A stretch of DNA of 64,000 bases from Pycnopodia helianthoides. Its lineage: Eukaryota > Echinodermata > Asteroidea > Forcipulatida > Asteriidae. The position numbers and the translations under genes are program-made. A model generated the notes under the pieces. The model worked only from the letters and a program-made list of their open reading frames with translations. It was not told the origin of the DNA and ran no database searches. Location of the stretch: positions 6,479,001 to 6,543,000 of the forward strand of contig CM063253.1 in assembly GCA_032158295.1 (NCBI GenBank). Direction: 5' to 3'. Below, in pieces: positions 9,701 through 22,420 of this stretch. How positions within the stretch are numbered: position 1 is the first letter of the stretch; every line of letters begins with the position of its first letter.

Positions 9701-12574
9701 CGGGTGTTGGCATCAATAAAAACACTGGATGATGTTACATGGTTTGACAGTAGCAGGGTTAAATGCAAAAGTTGCCAGGACAACGTTAATGTTGTTAAAT
9801 TGTTGATTAAATGTGCTAACTGGCACTCATTTATAAATGTCTTTCTTATTGTAAATTTCCAGGAACAGTTTATAAGTCATGGGAGCCTATACTATTGCAA
9901 TCTCTTGCCAACCCTTTCATATTTCGCTGCCTTGATGGGACGCTGATCGACGGTAATGACAAAGGTCTCTCGAGAATGATTTACAGGTAAAAATATTTTA
10001 CGTGCCAAATAAACCCCTGATCCATAACCTACAAATTGATTGACTTTGTCACATGGTTGACCCCATCCACGTTGTGTGCCAACCACTGTAGAAGGTGGAT
10101 TTGCAAAATTGTACATGCTGCAGGGAATACAGGTTGGTTTGTTCACTGCAAGTCTCACACGAGTTCCAACTCCTGGGATCAAGTTGGTTCCAACCATAGA
10201 GTTTTCTGTGTTTGTGTGCGTGTTCTGTTTCTCCAAGTTCTTTAGTTTAGCGTATGGATATAAAATAGGCCTAGATATGAAATTAAATATGTGAAAGTAA
10301 ACTGTGGAAGATTTGTTTTTGTTTAAAAACATAGTTTTTGTATGCAGCAGCGTTCTCCCTTAACAGTGGTCCGCTGGCCAAATGCCAGTTACAACACCTG
10401 AGGACCAATCAAATTTCTCTCCAAGTGGTCCCGCTGGCTAGTTCAGTATTGAAAAGCATCCCTATTTCAATTGAAATATGGACTAGTGAAAAAGCTGACG
10501 GACTTGTGAAATGACAAGCTAGCTGGTCCCGCTGGCCAGTCGCTGAAAAAGTTATGGGCAAACCCTGTGCAGAGTCTACACGCTTAACTTTACTAGTCAT
10601 AAGTTGTCAACAATTTTTGTTTTTTGGCTTCAATATGAAGGGTACCATAAGCCATTTTGAGATATGGCGGACTCAATACTGTGACACGATTAGGTTTGGG
10701 TAAATTTGTCTGTATACACCCAAACCAAACAGTGCACTCCTTTAGTGTCCACCATATCCCATAAAGGCTGATGGCCTTTGAATTTATATGTAGGGCCTAA
10801 TGTTACTCAGTCATATAAAAAAATTCTGCAAAGCTTGATGCGTACAGATAGGCAGATTTCAATAAAGCGCGGTTTAGATGTAAATAATCAAGTTTCGCAT
10901 GGTCTATCTGAGCTTCATCAGAACCTAAATAAATGTAACACTGAGATAGAGCAAAACATTGTGACATTTGATTTTTTTTCCAAATTTTCTTCATAGATCA
11001 TGCACCCAGCGGGACCGCATGGGACCCTACTTGACCTCTGACCTCAGCTGGCTGACCGACTCTTTAGCCAATCCGATGGCAATAGGGCAGTACATTAACA
11101 ATCAAAATACAGGTAATTCATCTGAATTTGGCTTTTCTATTCTTTCTCCTCGTCCAGATTTCACTTTGTGATTATATTCTATGACCATCACTCAAGTTGT
11201 ATAGTATAGTATGATATGTATATAATGTATGAAATTATTTGTATATGAATTTATTACTTGATATTTGAAACAACAAGTTGCATCCCCTTAAGGTGATATA
11301 TTATATCCCTCTGCTGCTGCTTGGGTGTGATCCCTGGCTTCAAGGTTGGACGGCTTCTGACTGGCACCCTGAACATAGATATTTGACAAGATAGGGCTAA
11401 CATTAAGGCTAGATAGCTCAGTTGGTAAGCGCCGGCACGTTGTTCCAGAGGTCGCAGGTTCAAACCCTGTCCTAGTAAATTTGTCTTTGTTCAACCCCAA
11501 ATTATTAAAAATTTGATTCATGTTCTTGTTCCTGCTTAGATAATGCAGCCAATGTTGCGTACCAGGAGTTTGATGTTCCAGAGTCTTTCCCCTTCCCCTG
11601 TTGAGATATATCCCCAATGCGTTCTACAGCTCCACTTACCAACAGGAAGATGCTGCAAACCAAAGGTGGGGGCCAAGTACCGATCCCTGGGGAATCCCTT
11701 TCAATAATGAGAATCTTTATATAGCACTGATATTTTGACACAAATCTGTGTCATAGTTTAAAGCAAGTTATGGGCCCTTTTTCCTTATTTTGGAGTGAAC
11801 ATCAATTACTGTACCGATTGTAATAAATTGTTAAATTTGCATCTATTTCAATCGTTATGTTACCCAATGCTGGATTCAAACAGCCTCAACTTATCGGGCA
11901 AGCTCGTTGGTCTAGTGGTGAGACATGTGCTCTAGAATGACAACGGTCATGGGTTCTGATCCCACCAGAGTAATATGTATGCGGATTTATTTTACAGGAC
12001 TCGGGGGGAAATTACTGAGTATACAGTCCTTAATTAATATCGGTGTATGGGTAAAAAAACAAATAATATTTGTTATCCCTTCATGCAAGTTTACATCTAT
12101 TAAAATTGTTGTTGCACCTGATGCTAAAACATAGGATTCGGATATAATAGCTATCGTGCAAGCTCGGTAGTCGGGTGATAAGACATCTGCTCTAGAATGG
12201 CAAAGGTTGTGGGTTCGAATACTATCACACAAGCAACATGCCTTTGGATTTTGTTTTTACTGGACTCAGAGAAAGTATTGAGTATACAGTGCTTAACACA
12301 GACTGGTGTATAGGTAAAACACCAATAATATTGTTTATCTCTGATGCAAATTTAACATCTATTACAATCTATATAAATATTTAAATCCTTTTTTATTAGT
12401 CGCCGGGTTTCTGACTAGGAGTTCGTGGAATATTTTTCTTTGGATGCTGACAATATTTTGGTGTTGACAATATTTTGGTGGTCCAGGTTGATGCGATGTG
12501 TTGTCCTAGTGTCTCTGAGAGAGATTCAGTGTGGAGAAGAGTTGTTCTCGTCATACTTCACCATCGTCCACTAA
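6789..12574 (+). CDS. SETD9: SET domain-containing protein 9, six exons, one frameshift
   Basis: Exons: 6789-6877, 8391-9262, 9863-9986, 10997-11112, 11540-11665, 12487-12574. All junctions agree in phase. Exon 1 gives RWKQYKYRFVPWIALN, nearly the vertebrate SETD9 N-terminus. The SET landmarks follow: GVVVTSGTVP and ALYPG (end of exon 2), NPFIFRCLDGTLIDGNDKG (exon 3), AIGQYINNQ (exon 4), YQEFDVP (exon 5), CGEELFSSYFTIVH and stop (exon 6). SET proteins transfer methyl groups from S-adenosylmethionine; the SETD9 substrate is not established. Three oddities stand out. Intron 2 starts with GC. Exon 5 lacks one base in a C run, so the frame breaks after FPFP. Exon 2 is some 150 residues longer than in vertebrates, giving ~471 residues if the frame is intact (human 299). 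Intron 1 holds LINE debris and introns 4-5 hold SINEs. Confidence 0.92.
6880..7560 (-). mobile_element. LINE ORF1 fragment (PHD-like zinc finger) in SETD9 intron 1
   Basis: On the minus strand, broken frames give a PHD-like finger (CQKCMKWTHQTCAKLS, then NVMWFCNTCTREVAKI), then an acidic linker, a segment like SLIFHNIPDSEDIEDRKAHD, and finally LKVTVEDVAVKHTTLMKAK with RKD. This order (zinc finger, then an RRM-like region) is typical of ORF1 of CR1-like LINEs. It is inverted relative to the host gene. No ORF2 is attached, so it is a fragment. The fragment starts just beyond the exon 1 splice donor. Confidence 0.65.
7680..7970. repeat. Dispersed repeat, second copy at 37685-37915
   Basis: About 230 bp ('gtgactcttggcaacattt' through 'ggctggcatagtttatcta' and 'aaaccacagtgaatgg') recur almost unchanged, in the same orientation, at 37685-37915. 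No coding capacity was recognised. Confidence 0.7.
9263..9268 (+). promoter_or_regulatory. GC-type 5' splice site of SETD9 intron 2
   Basis: Exon 2 ends ...CTGTACCCTG and the intron opens GCAAGT. Exon 3 opens GAACAGTTTATAAG after TTTCCAG. Only the GC donor joins Leu-Tyr-Pro-Gly to Thr-Val-Tyr in frame, as in vertebrate SETD9. GCAAGT is the best-known form of the minor GC-AG class. Confidence 0.85.
11407..11477 (+). repeat. tRNA-like SINE in SETD9 intron 4
   Basis: Box A (tagctcagttgg) and box B (ggttcaaaccc) are well preserved and correctly spaced, with anticodon-arm-like sequence between them. The acceptor arms pair poorly. Similar heads occur elsewhere in the window, so a SINE is more likely than a working tRNA gene. 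Confidence 0.6.
11595..11599 (+). other. SETD9: Frameshift site in SETD9 exon 5
   Basis: In this C/T-rich stretch (ttccccttcccctg) the frame runs ...SFPFP then Cys and a stop. With one more base the next frame gives LLRYIPNAFYSSTYQQE and joins the last exon in phase. The rest of the exon is intact, so this is either a homopolymer error in the assembly or a recent null allele. Confidence 0.8.
11898..12232 (+). repeat. Two related tRNA-like SINE copies in SETD9 intron 5
   Basis: Heads at about 11898-11970 and 12154-12225 share 'gcaagctcg-t-g-t', 'gctctagaatg' and a box B-like 'gggttctgatcc' or 'gggttcgaata'. Both are followed by similar tails ('ttactg-actc', 'gagtatacagt-ctta', 'tatctctgatgcaaat-ta'). 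They form a tandem pair of one SINE family, also present in reverse at 29512-29582 and 32213-32300. Confidence 0.6.
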
Positions 12575-12729
12575 ACACCTAGAGTTTCACCAGCTCTTCT
12601 CAGACGAGACTTCTCATTACGAACGGAAGACTGTGGGTGCCTTAGAAGAAACCGTGTGGGACTTATTTGGATAGTGTGTGGTAGACCAAAATTTTATTCT
12701 TACAAGCAAATACTCTTGTTTTATTCCCG

Positions 12730-13290
12730 TAGACTAAAAGCAGTGCTGTTATAACACTTAGTTCAGGTCACAAAGAAAAATTTGTGCAAAGAGACCTCCA
12801 GATCGGTAAATCCTGGGACTCTTTTGACAGACACATTGTTTAAAAACTTTGTGTTGTGTGTATTGGTGTTTGCCTTCTTTATTATGGTTGCGACGTTATA
12901 TAAAAATCATTAAAATCTGTTTCCAAATTGCCTTAAGAGTTAAGCAAAGCCTACAGAAAAAAATATATAATAATAACAATTGGGATCTTCTTGTTCTTGA
13001 AAATGTTAGCTCCAGACTAAAAGCAGTGCTGTTATATCACTTAGTTCAGGTCGCGGAAAACCTTTTTGCAAAGAGACCTCCAGATCGGTAAATCCTGGGA
13101 CCCCTTGAAAACTCTGTATTGTGTGTATGGGTGTATGCCAATTCTTTATTATGGTTGCGACGTTTAACCGCTTAACCGTTTAACCGTTTAACCGTTTAAC
13201 CATTTAACCGTTTACCCGTGAATACAAATCATTGAAATCTGTTTCCAAATTGCCTTAAAACAGTTAAACAAAGCCAACAGAACAAGAACA
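12730..13290. repeat. Direct duplication of ~280 bp after SETD9
   Basis: The block starting 'agactaaaagcagtgctgtt' at about 12731 recurs at about 13013, and 'tattatggttgcgacgtt' recurs at about 12882 and 13144. The second copy carries an insertion of a 7-bp repeat (aaccgtt) near 13165-13215. The remaining sequence to 13708 shows nothing else I can identify. Confidence 0.7.
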
Positions 13291-13708
13291 CAAACAAACA
13301 ATTGGGACCTTCCTTTTGTTAGCCCCAGATACTATGCAGGGAGAATGATTGACATCCCTTCCTGATTTGGGTGGTACTTCCACACTTGAAAAGTAGCTGG
13401 TTGTGCCCAGTCCACGAGGTTATCAGTGGTTCGTCTGTGGTCCGTTGGTGAGGTGATAGGCGAGGTCTTTCTCCTTGGGGCTCTTTTGAGTAACAGTGCA
13501 TACACTGACAGCTCCAAAGATATCCCTGTTATATTTTTTGGGTTTTACTCTTTCACCGATGTGTGTAAAGCAGTGTACTTCCTTAAGTTCTTTTTTTTTT
13601 TCACAGCAAATTTAACATCTAGTAAAAAAGATATCCCTGTTGTTGCATAAGCAGGTGGCCAGGTTTGGTGGTGGTGGTTACATTGAGCTTTCTCGCGTCC
13701 GCTTTACT

Positions 13709-16700
13709 TTAGTTCTATCATCACGCAAAGCAAGGCTGTGAAGGTTTTTCTCATCAAAAGAGGCCCAAAGCAGGCGGACAAGTTCCTGTTCTTCCTCACT
13801 AACTTTGAAATCATTCTCTGCGCTGTTTGGTGTGGTGTTGTATGGAATAGTTTCTGCAGTAATTGACTCCATTTTCGAATAAAATTGTTTAAAATACCTC
13901 TTTTCGGAAACATGTTTGGTGAAACGCAAAACACTTGTGTGTTGTACGGTTGCATTGTTAAATTCTGTAATAGTTGAGTCAGATGGGTTTCATGATGAAG
14001 GACTAATAATGACCACTTTCCATTGAATTACCTTCTTGGACAACTACTGAAGGCAAACAGTAAACTGCAGTTGTATTATTGACACAGAAATTTGACAAAC
14101 GTACCTAGAGTTTAACCCATCCAGTAATCGACCAGATATCGGGTGGCATAAACTGAACTACAACCATTCGTTCTTTCGCATCTCCAAGCAGTTCATCAAC
14201 CATTTTGGTTTCGTGCATGATATTTATGGCCACACAATCCTTGCTCTCAATTTGAAGTAGAAGAGCTGTGTTGTTGCTGTCCTTTGTTGCTTGCTGTACG
14301 TTCTTTGCATTGATGGCTGAGAAAATGGCGCAAGTCTTTCCTTTTTCCTTTCATGTCTATGGACCTCTACGATTATATCATTTTCTTGTGTTGTATATTC
14401 TAAGGTTTTCCACATCATCAGACTGTAAAATTCGTTTTGAGCAGCAAAGTTTGTTCAGCGAACGGACAGCAAAACACACCACAGCTTCCGGAATCCTTTG
14501 TTGTATTGCATGATGATTGTTTAACTGCAAACATTCGGCATGTGGTTCCAGTAACGATTCATTCTTCAATTTTGAAAAAAAAATCAAAGAATGCAGGTGC
14601 ATGGGTAGCCATCTTCTTCCGAGTATCCTGACTTTGACAGAGTGAATCAAAGCAAGTTTGTCGTTTGTTGCTGGTGTCAATAATATACAAAGTAAAGTGC
14701 CAGTTTTCTTAAAGGGGGCAAAAAAATGACTTCGCAAAACTTGCCAGTCTGGAAGCATGTTTTTGACACTGATTTAAATGACTGGGGCGATAGTTGGCCA
14801 TCGCGTGTCTTTTTGGTATCATGACATTGTATAGCTTAACATTTGATTGTTTGAACTTCCTTGTTACCTATTTCACACAACTGGGTGATATAGAAATCGA
14901 CCAATGACTCGCTCAACCATCCACAGTGGTAGTTTTCGTATATCTTTTTTCAAACGATTTTTAACACTGCTGGTTTCGGATTACAGCAAATCATGGCGAG
15001 TTGGTGGAATGAAATGAAATCTTTAGTTCTATCATCACGCAAAGCAACTCTGTGAAGGTTTTTCTCATCAAAAGAGGCCCAAAGCAGGCGGACAAGTTCC
15101 TGTTCTTCCTCACTAACTTTGAAATATTATTAAATTATGTCACTTACCCACTCTGCTACTGCTGTGTTCGTGCAACAAGTTGTGGCGGCAGTCCGAAGAG
15201 CCTACCAGGCGAAGTAATTCATGCCAAGTGATACAAAAATTTTAAAAACACACAATTGTTCATGTCACTACAAATGCTTGTCCATGGGTCACCATCTCCT
15301 TCCGAGTATCCTGACTTTGACAAAGTGAATCAAAGCAAGTTTGCTGTTTGTTGCTTTTGTCAATAACATATAAAGTAAAGCGGTTTTCTAAAGGGGGGAA
15401 AACATGACTTCGCAAAACTTGCCGGTCTGGAAGCATGTTTTTGACACTGATTTAAATGTTTGGGGTGATAGTTTGCCATCGGGTATCTTTTTGGTATCAT
15501 GACATTGTATAGCTCAACATTTGATTGTTTGAACTTCCTGGTTACCTATTCCACACAACTGGGTGATGTAGAAATCGACCAATGACTCGCTCAACCATCC
15601 ACAGTGGTAGTTTTCATATATCTTTTTTCAAACGATTGTTAACACTGCTGGTTTCGGATTACAGCAAATCATGGCCAGTTGGTGGAATGAAATGAAATCT
15701 TTAGTTCTATCATCACGCAAAGCAACGCTGTAAAGAGTTTTTCTCATCAAAAGAGGCCCAAAGCAGGTGGACAAGTTCCTGTTCTTTCTCACTAAGTTTG
15801 AAATCATTCTCTGAGCTGTTTGGTATAGTGTTGTACGGAATGGTATCTGCAGTAAATGACTCCAATTTGTAATAATAGAAAAAAATACCCCTTTTCGGAA
15901 ACATGTTTGGTGAAACGCAAAACACTTGTGTGTTGTACGGTTGCATTGTTAAATTCTGTATTAGTTGAGTCAGATGGGTTTCATGATGAAGGACTAATAA
16001 TGACCACTTTCCATTGAATTACCTTCGTGGACAACTACTGAACGCAAACAGTAAACTGCAGTTGTATCATTGACACAGAAATTTGACAAGCGTACATAGA
16101 GTTAATTTAACCTATCCAGTAATTGACCAGATGTCGGGTGGCATAAACCGAACTACAACCTTCATTCTTTTGCGTCTCCAAGCAGTTCATCAATCGTTTT
16201 GGTTTCGTGCATGATATTTATGGCCACACAATCCTAGCTCTCAATTTGACATAGAAGAGCTGTGTTGCTGTCCTTCGCTGCTTGCTGTACGTTCTTTGCA
16301 TTGATGGCTGAGCATATGTGGCAAGCCTTTCTTTTTTCCTTTTACAATTATGGTCCTCTACGATTTATCGTTTTCTGTGGCATATCACACATATTTCTTT
16401 TCAACAGCTGCGTTGTGTTGTATATTCTAAGGCTTTCCACATCATCAGACTGTCAAATTCGTTTTGAGCAGCAAAGTTTGTTCAGCGAACGAACAGCAAA
16501 ACACACCACAGCTTCCGGAATCGTTTTGTTGTATGCATGATGATTGTTTCACTGCAAATATTTGTGTTGGCTCTCAACAACATTAAGGCATGTGGTTCCA
16601 GTAACGATTCATTCTTCAAATTTGAAAAAAAAATCAAAGAATGCTTGTCCATGGGTAGCCATCTTCTTCCGAGTATCCTGACTTTGACAGAGTGAATCAA

Positions 16701-19282
16701 AGCAAGTTTGCTGTTTGTTGCTTTTGTCAATAACATACAAAGTAAAGTGCCGGTTTTCTTAAAGGGAGAAAAAAACATGACTTCGCAAAACTTGCCAGTC
16801 TGGAAGCATGTTTTTGACACTGATTTAAATGTTTGGGGTGATAGTTTGCCATCAGGTATCTTTTTGGTATCATGACATTGTATAGCTCAACATTTGATTG
16901 TTTGAACTTCCTGGTTACCTATTTCACACAACTGGGTGATATAGAAATCGACCAATGACTCGCTCAACCATCCACATTGGTGGTTTTCGTATATCTTTTT
17001 TTCAAACGATTTTTAACACTGTTGGTTTTGGATTACAGCAAATCATAGCCAGTTGGTGGAATGAAATGAAATCTTTAGTTCTATCATCACGCAAAGCAAG
17101 GCTGTGAAGGTTTTTCTCATCAAAAGAGGCCCAAAGCAGGCGGACAAGTTCCTGTTCTTCCTCACTAACTTTGAAATATTATTAAAATATGTCACTTACC
17201 CACTCTGCTACTGCTGTGTTCGTGCAACAAGTTGTGGCGACAGTCCGAAGAGCCTACCAGGCGAAGTAATTCATGCCAAGTGATACAAAAATTAAAAACA
17301 CACAATTGTTCTAGTCATCACAAATGCTTGTCCATGGGTCACCATCTTCTTCCGAGTATCCTGACTTTGACAGAGTGAATCAAAGCAAGTTTGCTATTTG
17401 TTGCTTTTGTCAATAACATACAAAGTAAAGTGCCAGTTTTCTTAAAGGGGGGAAAACATGACTTCGCAAAACTTGCCGGTCTGGAAGCATGTTTTTGACA
17501 CTGATTTAAATGTTTGGGGTGATAGTTTGCCATCGGGTATCTTTTTGGTATCATGACATTGTATAGCTCAACATTTGATTGTTTGAACTTCCTGGTTACC
17601 TATTCCACACAACTGGGTGATGTAGAAATCGACCAATGACTCGCTCAACCATCCACAGTGGTAGTTTTCATATATCTTTTTTCAAACGATTGTTAACACT
17701 GCTGGTTTCGGATTACAGCAAATCATGGCCAGTTGGTGGAATGAAATGAAATCTTTAGTTCTATCATCACGCAAAGCAACGCTGTAAAGAGTTTTTCTCA
17801 TCAAAAGAGGCCCAAAGCAGGTGGACAAGTTCCTGTTCTTTCTCACTAAGTTTGAAATCATTCTCTGAGCTGTTTGGTATAGTGTTGTACGGAATGGTAT
17901 CTGCAGTAAATGACTCCAATTTGTAATAATAGAAAAAAATACCCCTTTTCGGAAACATGTTTGGTGAAACGCAAAACACTTGTGTGTTGTACGGTTGCAT
18001 TGTTAAATTCTGTATTAGTTGAGTCAGATGGGTTTCATGATGAAGGACTAATAATGACCACTTTCCATTGAATTACCTTCGTGGACAACTACTGAACGCA
18101 AACAGTAAACTGCAGTTGTATCATTGACACAGAAATTTGACAAGCGTACATAGAGTTAATTTAACCTATCCAGTAATTGACCAGATGTCGGGTGGCATAA
18201 ACCGAACTACAACCTTCATTCTTTTGCGTCTCCAAGCAGTTCATCAATCGTTTTGGTTTCGTGCATGATATTTATGGCCACACAATCCTAGCTCTCAATT
18301 TGACATAGAAGAGCTGTGTTGCTGTCCTTCGCTGCTTGCTGTACGTTCTTTGCATTGATGGCTGAGCATATGTGGCAAGCCTTTCTTTTTTCCTTTTACA
18401 ATTATGGTCCTCTACGATTTATCGTTTTCTGTGGCATATCACACATATTTCTTTTCAACAGCTGCGTTGTGTTGTATATTCTAAGGCTTTCCACATCATC
18501 AGACTGTCAAATTCGTTTTGAGCAGCAAAGTTTGTTCAGCGAACGAACAGCAAAACACACCACAGCTTCCGGAATCGTTTTGTTGTATGCATGATGATTG
18601 TTTCACTGCAAATATTTGTGTTGGCTCTCAACAACATTAAGGCATGTGGTTCCAGTAACGATTCATTCTTCAAATTTGAAAAAAAAATCAAAGAATGCTT
18701 GTCCATGGGTAGCCATCTTCTTCCGAGTATCCTGACTTTGACAGAGTGAATCAAAGCAAGTTTGCTGTTTGTTGCTTTTGTCAATAACATACAAAGTAAA
18801 GTGCCGGTTTTCTTAAAGGGAGAAAAAAACATGACTTCGCAAAACTTGCCAGTCTGGAAGCATGTTTTTGACACTGATTTAAATGTTTGGGGTGATAGTT
18901 TGCCATCAGGTATCTTTTTGGTATCATGACATTGTATAGCTCAACATTTGATTGTTTGAACTTCCTGGTTACCTATTTCACACAACTGGGTGATATAGAA
19001 ATCGACCAATGACTCGCTCAACCATCCACATTGGTGGTTTTCGTATATCTTTTTTTCAAACGATTTTTAACACTGTTGGTTTTGGATTACAGCAAATCAT
19101 AGCCAGTTGGTGGAATGAAATGAAATCTTTAGTTCTATCATCACGCAAAGCAAGCTGTGAAGGTTTTTCTCATCAAAAGAGGCCCAAAGCAGGCGGACAA
19201 GTTCCTGTTCTTCCTCACTAACTTTGAAATATTATTAAAATATGTCACTTACCCACTCTGCTACTGCTGTGTTCGTGCAACA

Positions 19283-19338
<56 letters not shown>

Positions 19339-22300
19339 ACACTGATTTAAATGTTTGGGGCGATAGTTTGCCATCAGGTAACTTTTTGGTATCATGACAT
19401 TGTATAGCTCAACATTTGATTGTTTGAACTTCCTTGTTACCTATTTCACACAACTGGGTGATGTAGAAATCGACCAATGACTCGCTCAACCATCCACAGT
19501 GGTAGTTTTCGTATATCTTTTTTCAAACGATTTTTAACACTGCTGGTTTCGGATTACAGCAAATCATGGCCAGTTGGTGGAATGAAATGAAATCTTTAGT
19601 TCTATCATCACGCAAAGCAAGGCTGTGAAGGTTTTTCTCATCAAAAGAGGCCCAAAGCAGGCGGACAAGTTCCTGTTCTTCTCACTTACTTTGAAATCAT
19701 TCTCTGCGCTGTTTGGTGTGGTGTTGTATGGAATGTATCTGCAGTAAGTGACTCCATTTTCGAATAAAATTGTTTAAAAATACCTCTTTTCGGAAACATG
19801 TTTGGTGAAACGCAAAACACTTGTGTGTTGTACGGTTGCATTGTTCAATTCTGTAATAGTTGAGTCAGATGGGTTTCATGATGAAGGACTATAAATGACC
19901 ACTTTCAAATATTACCTTCTTGGACAACTACTGAAGCAAACAGTAAACTGCAGTTGTATCATTGACACAGAAATTTGACAAGCGTACATAGAGTTAGTTA
20001 ACCCATCCAGTAATCGACCAGATATCGGGTGGCATAAACCGAACTACAACCTTCATTCTTTTGCGTCTCCAAGCAGTTCATTAATCATTTTGGTTTTGTG
20101 AATGCTACTTATGGCCACACAATCCTTGCTCTCAATTTGATAGAAGAGCTGTGTTGTTGCTGTCCCTTCGCTGCTTGCTGTCGTTCTTTGCATTGATGGC
20201 TGAGCATATGTGGCAAGTCTTTCCTTTTTCCTTTCACGTCTATGGACCTCTACGATTATATCATTGTCTTTGGCATATCACACATATTTGTTTTCAACAG
20301 CTGCATTGTGTTGTATATTCTAAGGTTTTCCACATCATCAGACTGTCAAATTCGTTTTGAGCGCAAAGTTGTTCAGCGAACGGACAGCAAAACACACCAC
20401 AGCTTCGGAATCCTTTTGTTGTATGCATGATGATTGTTTCACTGCAAATTTGTGTTAGCTCTTCAAAAACATTTAGGCATGTGGTTCCAGTAACGATTCA
20501 TTCTTACATTTGAAAAAAAAATCAAAGAATGCGTGTCCATGGGTGCTATCTTCTTGACACCGAGAAGATTTGACAAACGTCTTGTGTTTATCCCATCAGT
20601 AATGCCAGTTCTTGGGTGCAAAACTGAACTTCAACTTCGTTCTTGCTCTTACAAGATTAAATGGGTGTGTTTTGCGGGTTCTTTGTTCTGCATTGTGATG
20701 CTCTGGCATTGATGGCTTGACGCTATGTGACAAGTCTTTCATTCCTTTCACGTCTATGGATTATTCATTTCTTTTGGCATATACACATATTTCTTTTCAA
20801 CAGCTGCATTGTGATGTAAATTTAAGGTTTTCCACATACAACTGTAAATTCGTTTTGAGCAGCAAAGTTGTTCACGAACGGACAGCAAAACACACCACAG
20901 CTTCTTGGAATCCTTTTGTTGTAATGCATGATGATTGTTTAACTGCAATTTATATTTGTTGGCTCTCAAAAAACATTAAAGCATGTGGTCCAGTAACGAT
21001 TCATTCTTCAAATATGAAAAAAAAATCAAAGAATGCGTGTCCATGGGTACATCTTCTTCCGAGTATCCTGACTTTGACAGAGTGAAATCAAAGCAAGTTT
21101 GCTGTTTGTTTGCTGTTGTTCGATAACATACAAAGGAAAGTGCCAGTTTTCTTAAAGGGGGCAAAAAATGACTTCGCAAAACTTGCGTCTGGAAGCATTG
21201 TTTTTGACACTGATTTAAAGAACTGGGCGATAGTTTGGCCATCGAGTGTCTTTTTGGTATCATGACATTGTATAGCTCAACATTTGATTGTTTGAACTTC
21301 CTGGTTACCTATTCACAACTGGGTGTTATAGAAATCGACCAATGACTCGCTCAACATCCACGTGGTAGTTTTCGATATCTTTTTCAAACGATTTTTAAAC
21401 ACTGCTGGTTTCGGGTTACAGCAAATCTGGCGAGTTGGTGGAATGAAATGAAATCTTAGTTCTATCACACGCAAAGCAACTCTGGAAGGTTTTTTCTCAT
21501 CAAAAGAGGCCAAAGCAGGCGACAAGTTCCTGTTCTTCCTCACTAACTTTGAAATATTATTAAATTATGTCACTTACCCACTCTGCTACTGCTGTGTTCG
21601 TGCAACAAGTTGTGGCGGCAGTCCTAAGAGCCTACCAGGCGAAGTAATTCATGCCAAGTGATACAAGAATTTAAAAAACACACAATTGTTCTAGTCATCA
21701 CAAATGCTTGTCCATGGGTAGCCATCTTCTTCCAAGTATCCTGACTTTGACAGAGTGAATCAAAGCAAGTTTGCTGTTTGTTGCTGTTGTCATTAACATA
21801 CAAAGTAAAGTGCCAGTTTTCTTAAAGGGGGAAAACATGACTTCACAAAACTTGCCGGTCTGGAAGCATGTTTCTGACACTGATTTAAATGACTGGGGCG
21901 ATAGTTGGCCATCAGGTATCTTTTTGGTATTCTGACATTGTATAGCTTTAACATTTTATTGTTTGAACTTCCTGGTTACCTATTTCACACAACTGGGCGA
22001 TATAGAAATCGACCAATGACTCGCTCAACAATCCACAGTGGTAGTTTTCGTATATCTTTTTTCGAATGATTTAACACTGCTGGTTTCGGAGTACAGCAAA
22101 TCATGGCCAGTTGGTGGAATGAAATGAAATCTTTAGTTCTATCATCTTGCAAAGCAACGCTGTAAAGGGTTTTTCTCATCAAAAGAGGCCCAAAGCAGGC
22201 GGACAAGTTCCTGTTCTAACTCACTTACTTTGAAATCATTCTCTGCGCTGTTTGGTGTAGTGTGTTGTATGGAATAGTATCTGCAGTAAATGACTCCATT

Positions 22301-22420
22301 TTCTAATAATAGAAAAAAATTCCTCTTTTCGGAAACATGTTTGGTGAAACGCAAAACACTTGTGTTGAGTACGGTTGCATTGTTAAATTCTATAATAGTC
22401 AGAGTCAGATGGGTTTCATG
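13709..22420. repeat. Higher-order tandem array of ~1375-bp and ~680-bp modules
   Basis: The landmark 'agttctatcatcacgcaaag' (or a close variant) falls at about 13711, 15025, 15703, 17077, 17757, 19131, 19598, 21458 and 22135. The spacings are 1314, 678, 1374, 680, 1374, 467, 1860 and 677. Long and short modules therefore alternate with a period of ~2055 bp. The copies at 15.3-17.3 kb and 17.3-19.3 kb are almost identical. The 467 step is shortened by a T53 tract. The 1860 step contains an extra degraded internal copy around 20.56-21.05 kb with many one-base gaps. Minus-strand frames such as SEEEQELVRLLWASFDEKN recur but break quickly, so I do not call genes. Confidence 0.9.
19285..19337. repeat. 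53-base T tract replacing part of an array module
   Basis: An uninterrupted run of T sits exactly where the equivalent short module at ~17.23-17.50 kb has about 270 bp of unique sequence. The flanks align with that module on both sides. Confidence 0.9.

Noticed and set aside
11407..11477. A functional tRNA gene
   Set aside because: Boxes A and B are good but the acceptor stem does not pair and related heads are scattered through the window as SINEs.
14378..14758. A 126-residue minus-strand frame and its relatives in the tandem array
   Set aside because: The frames break at different places in each module, have no consistent start and do not match a family I know. Treated as part of the repeat.
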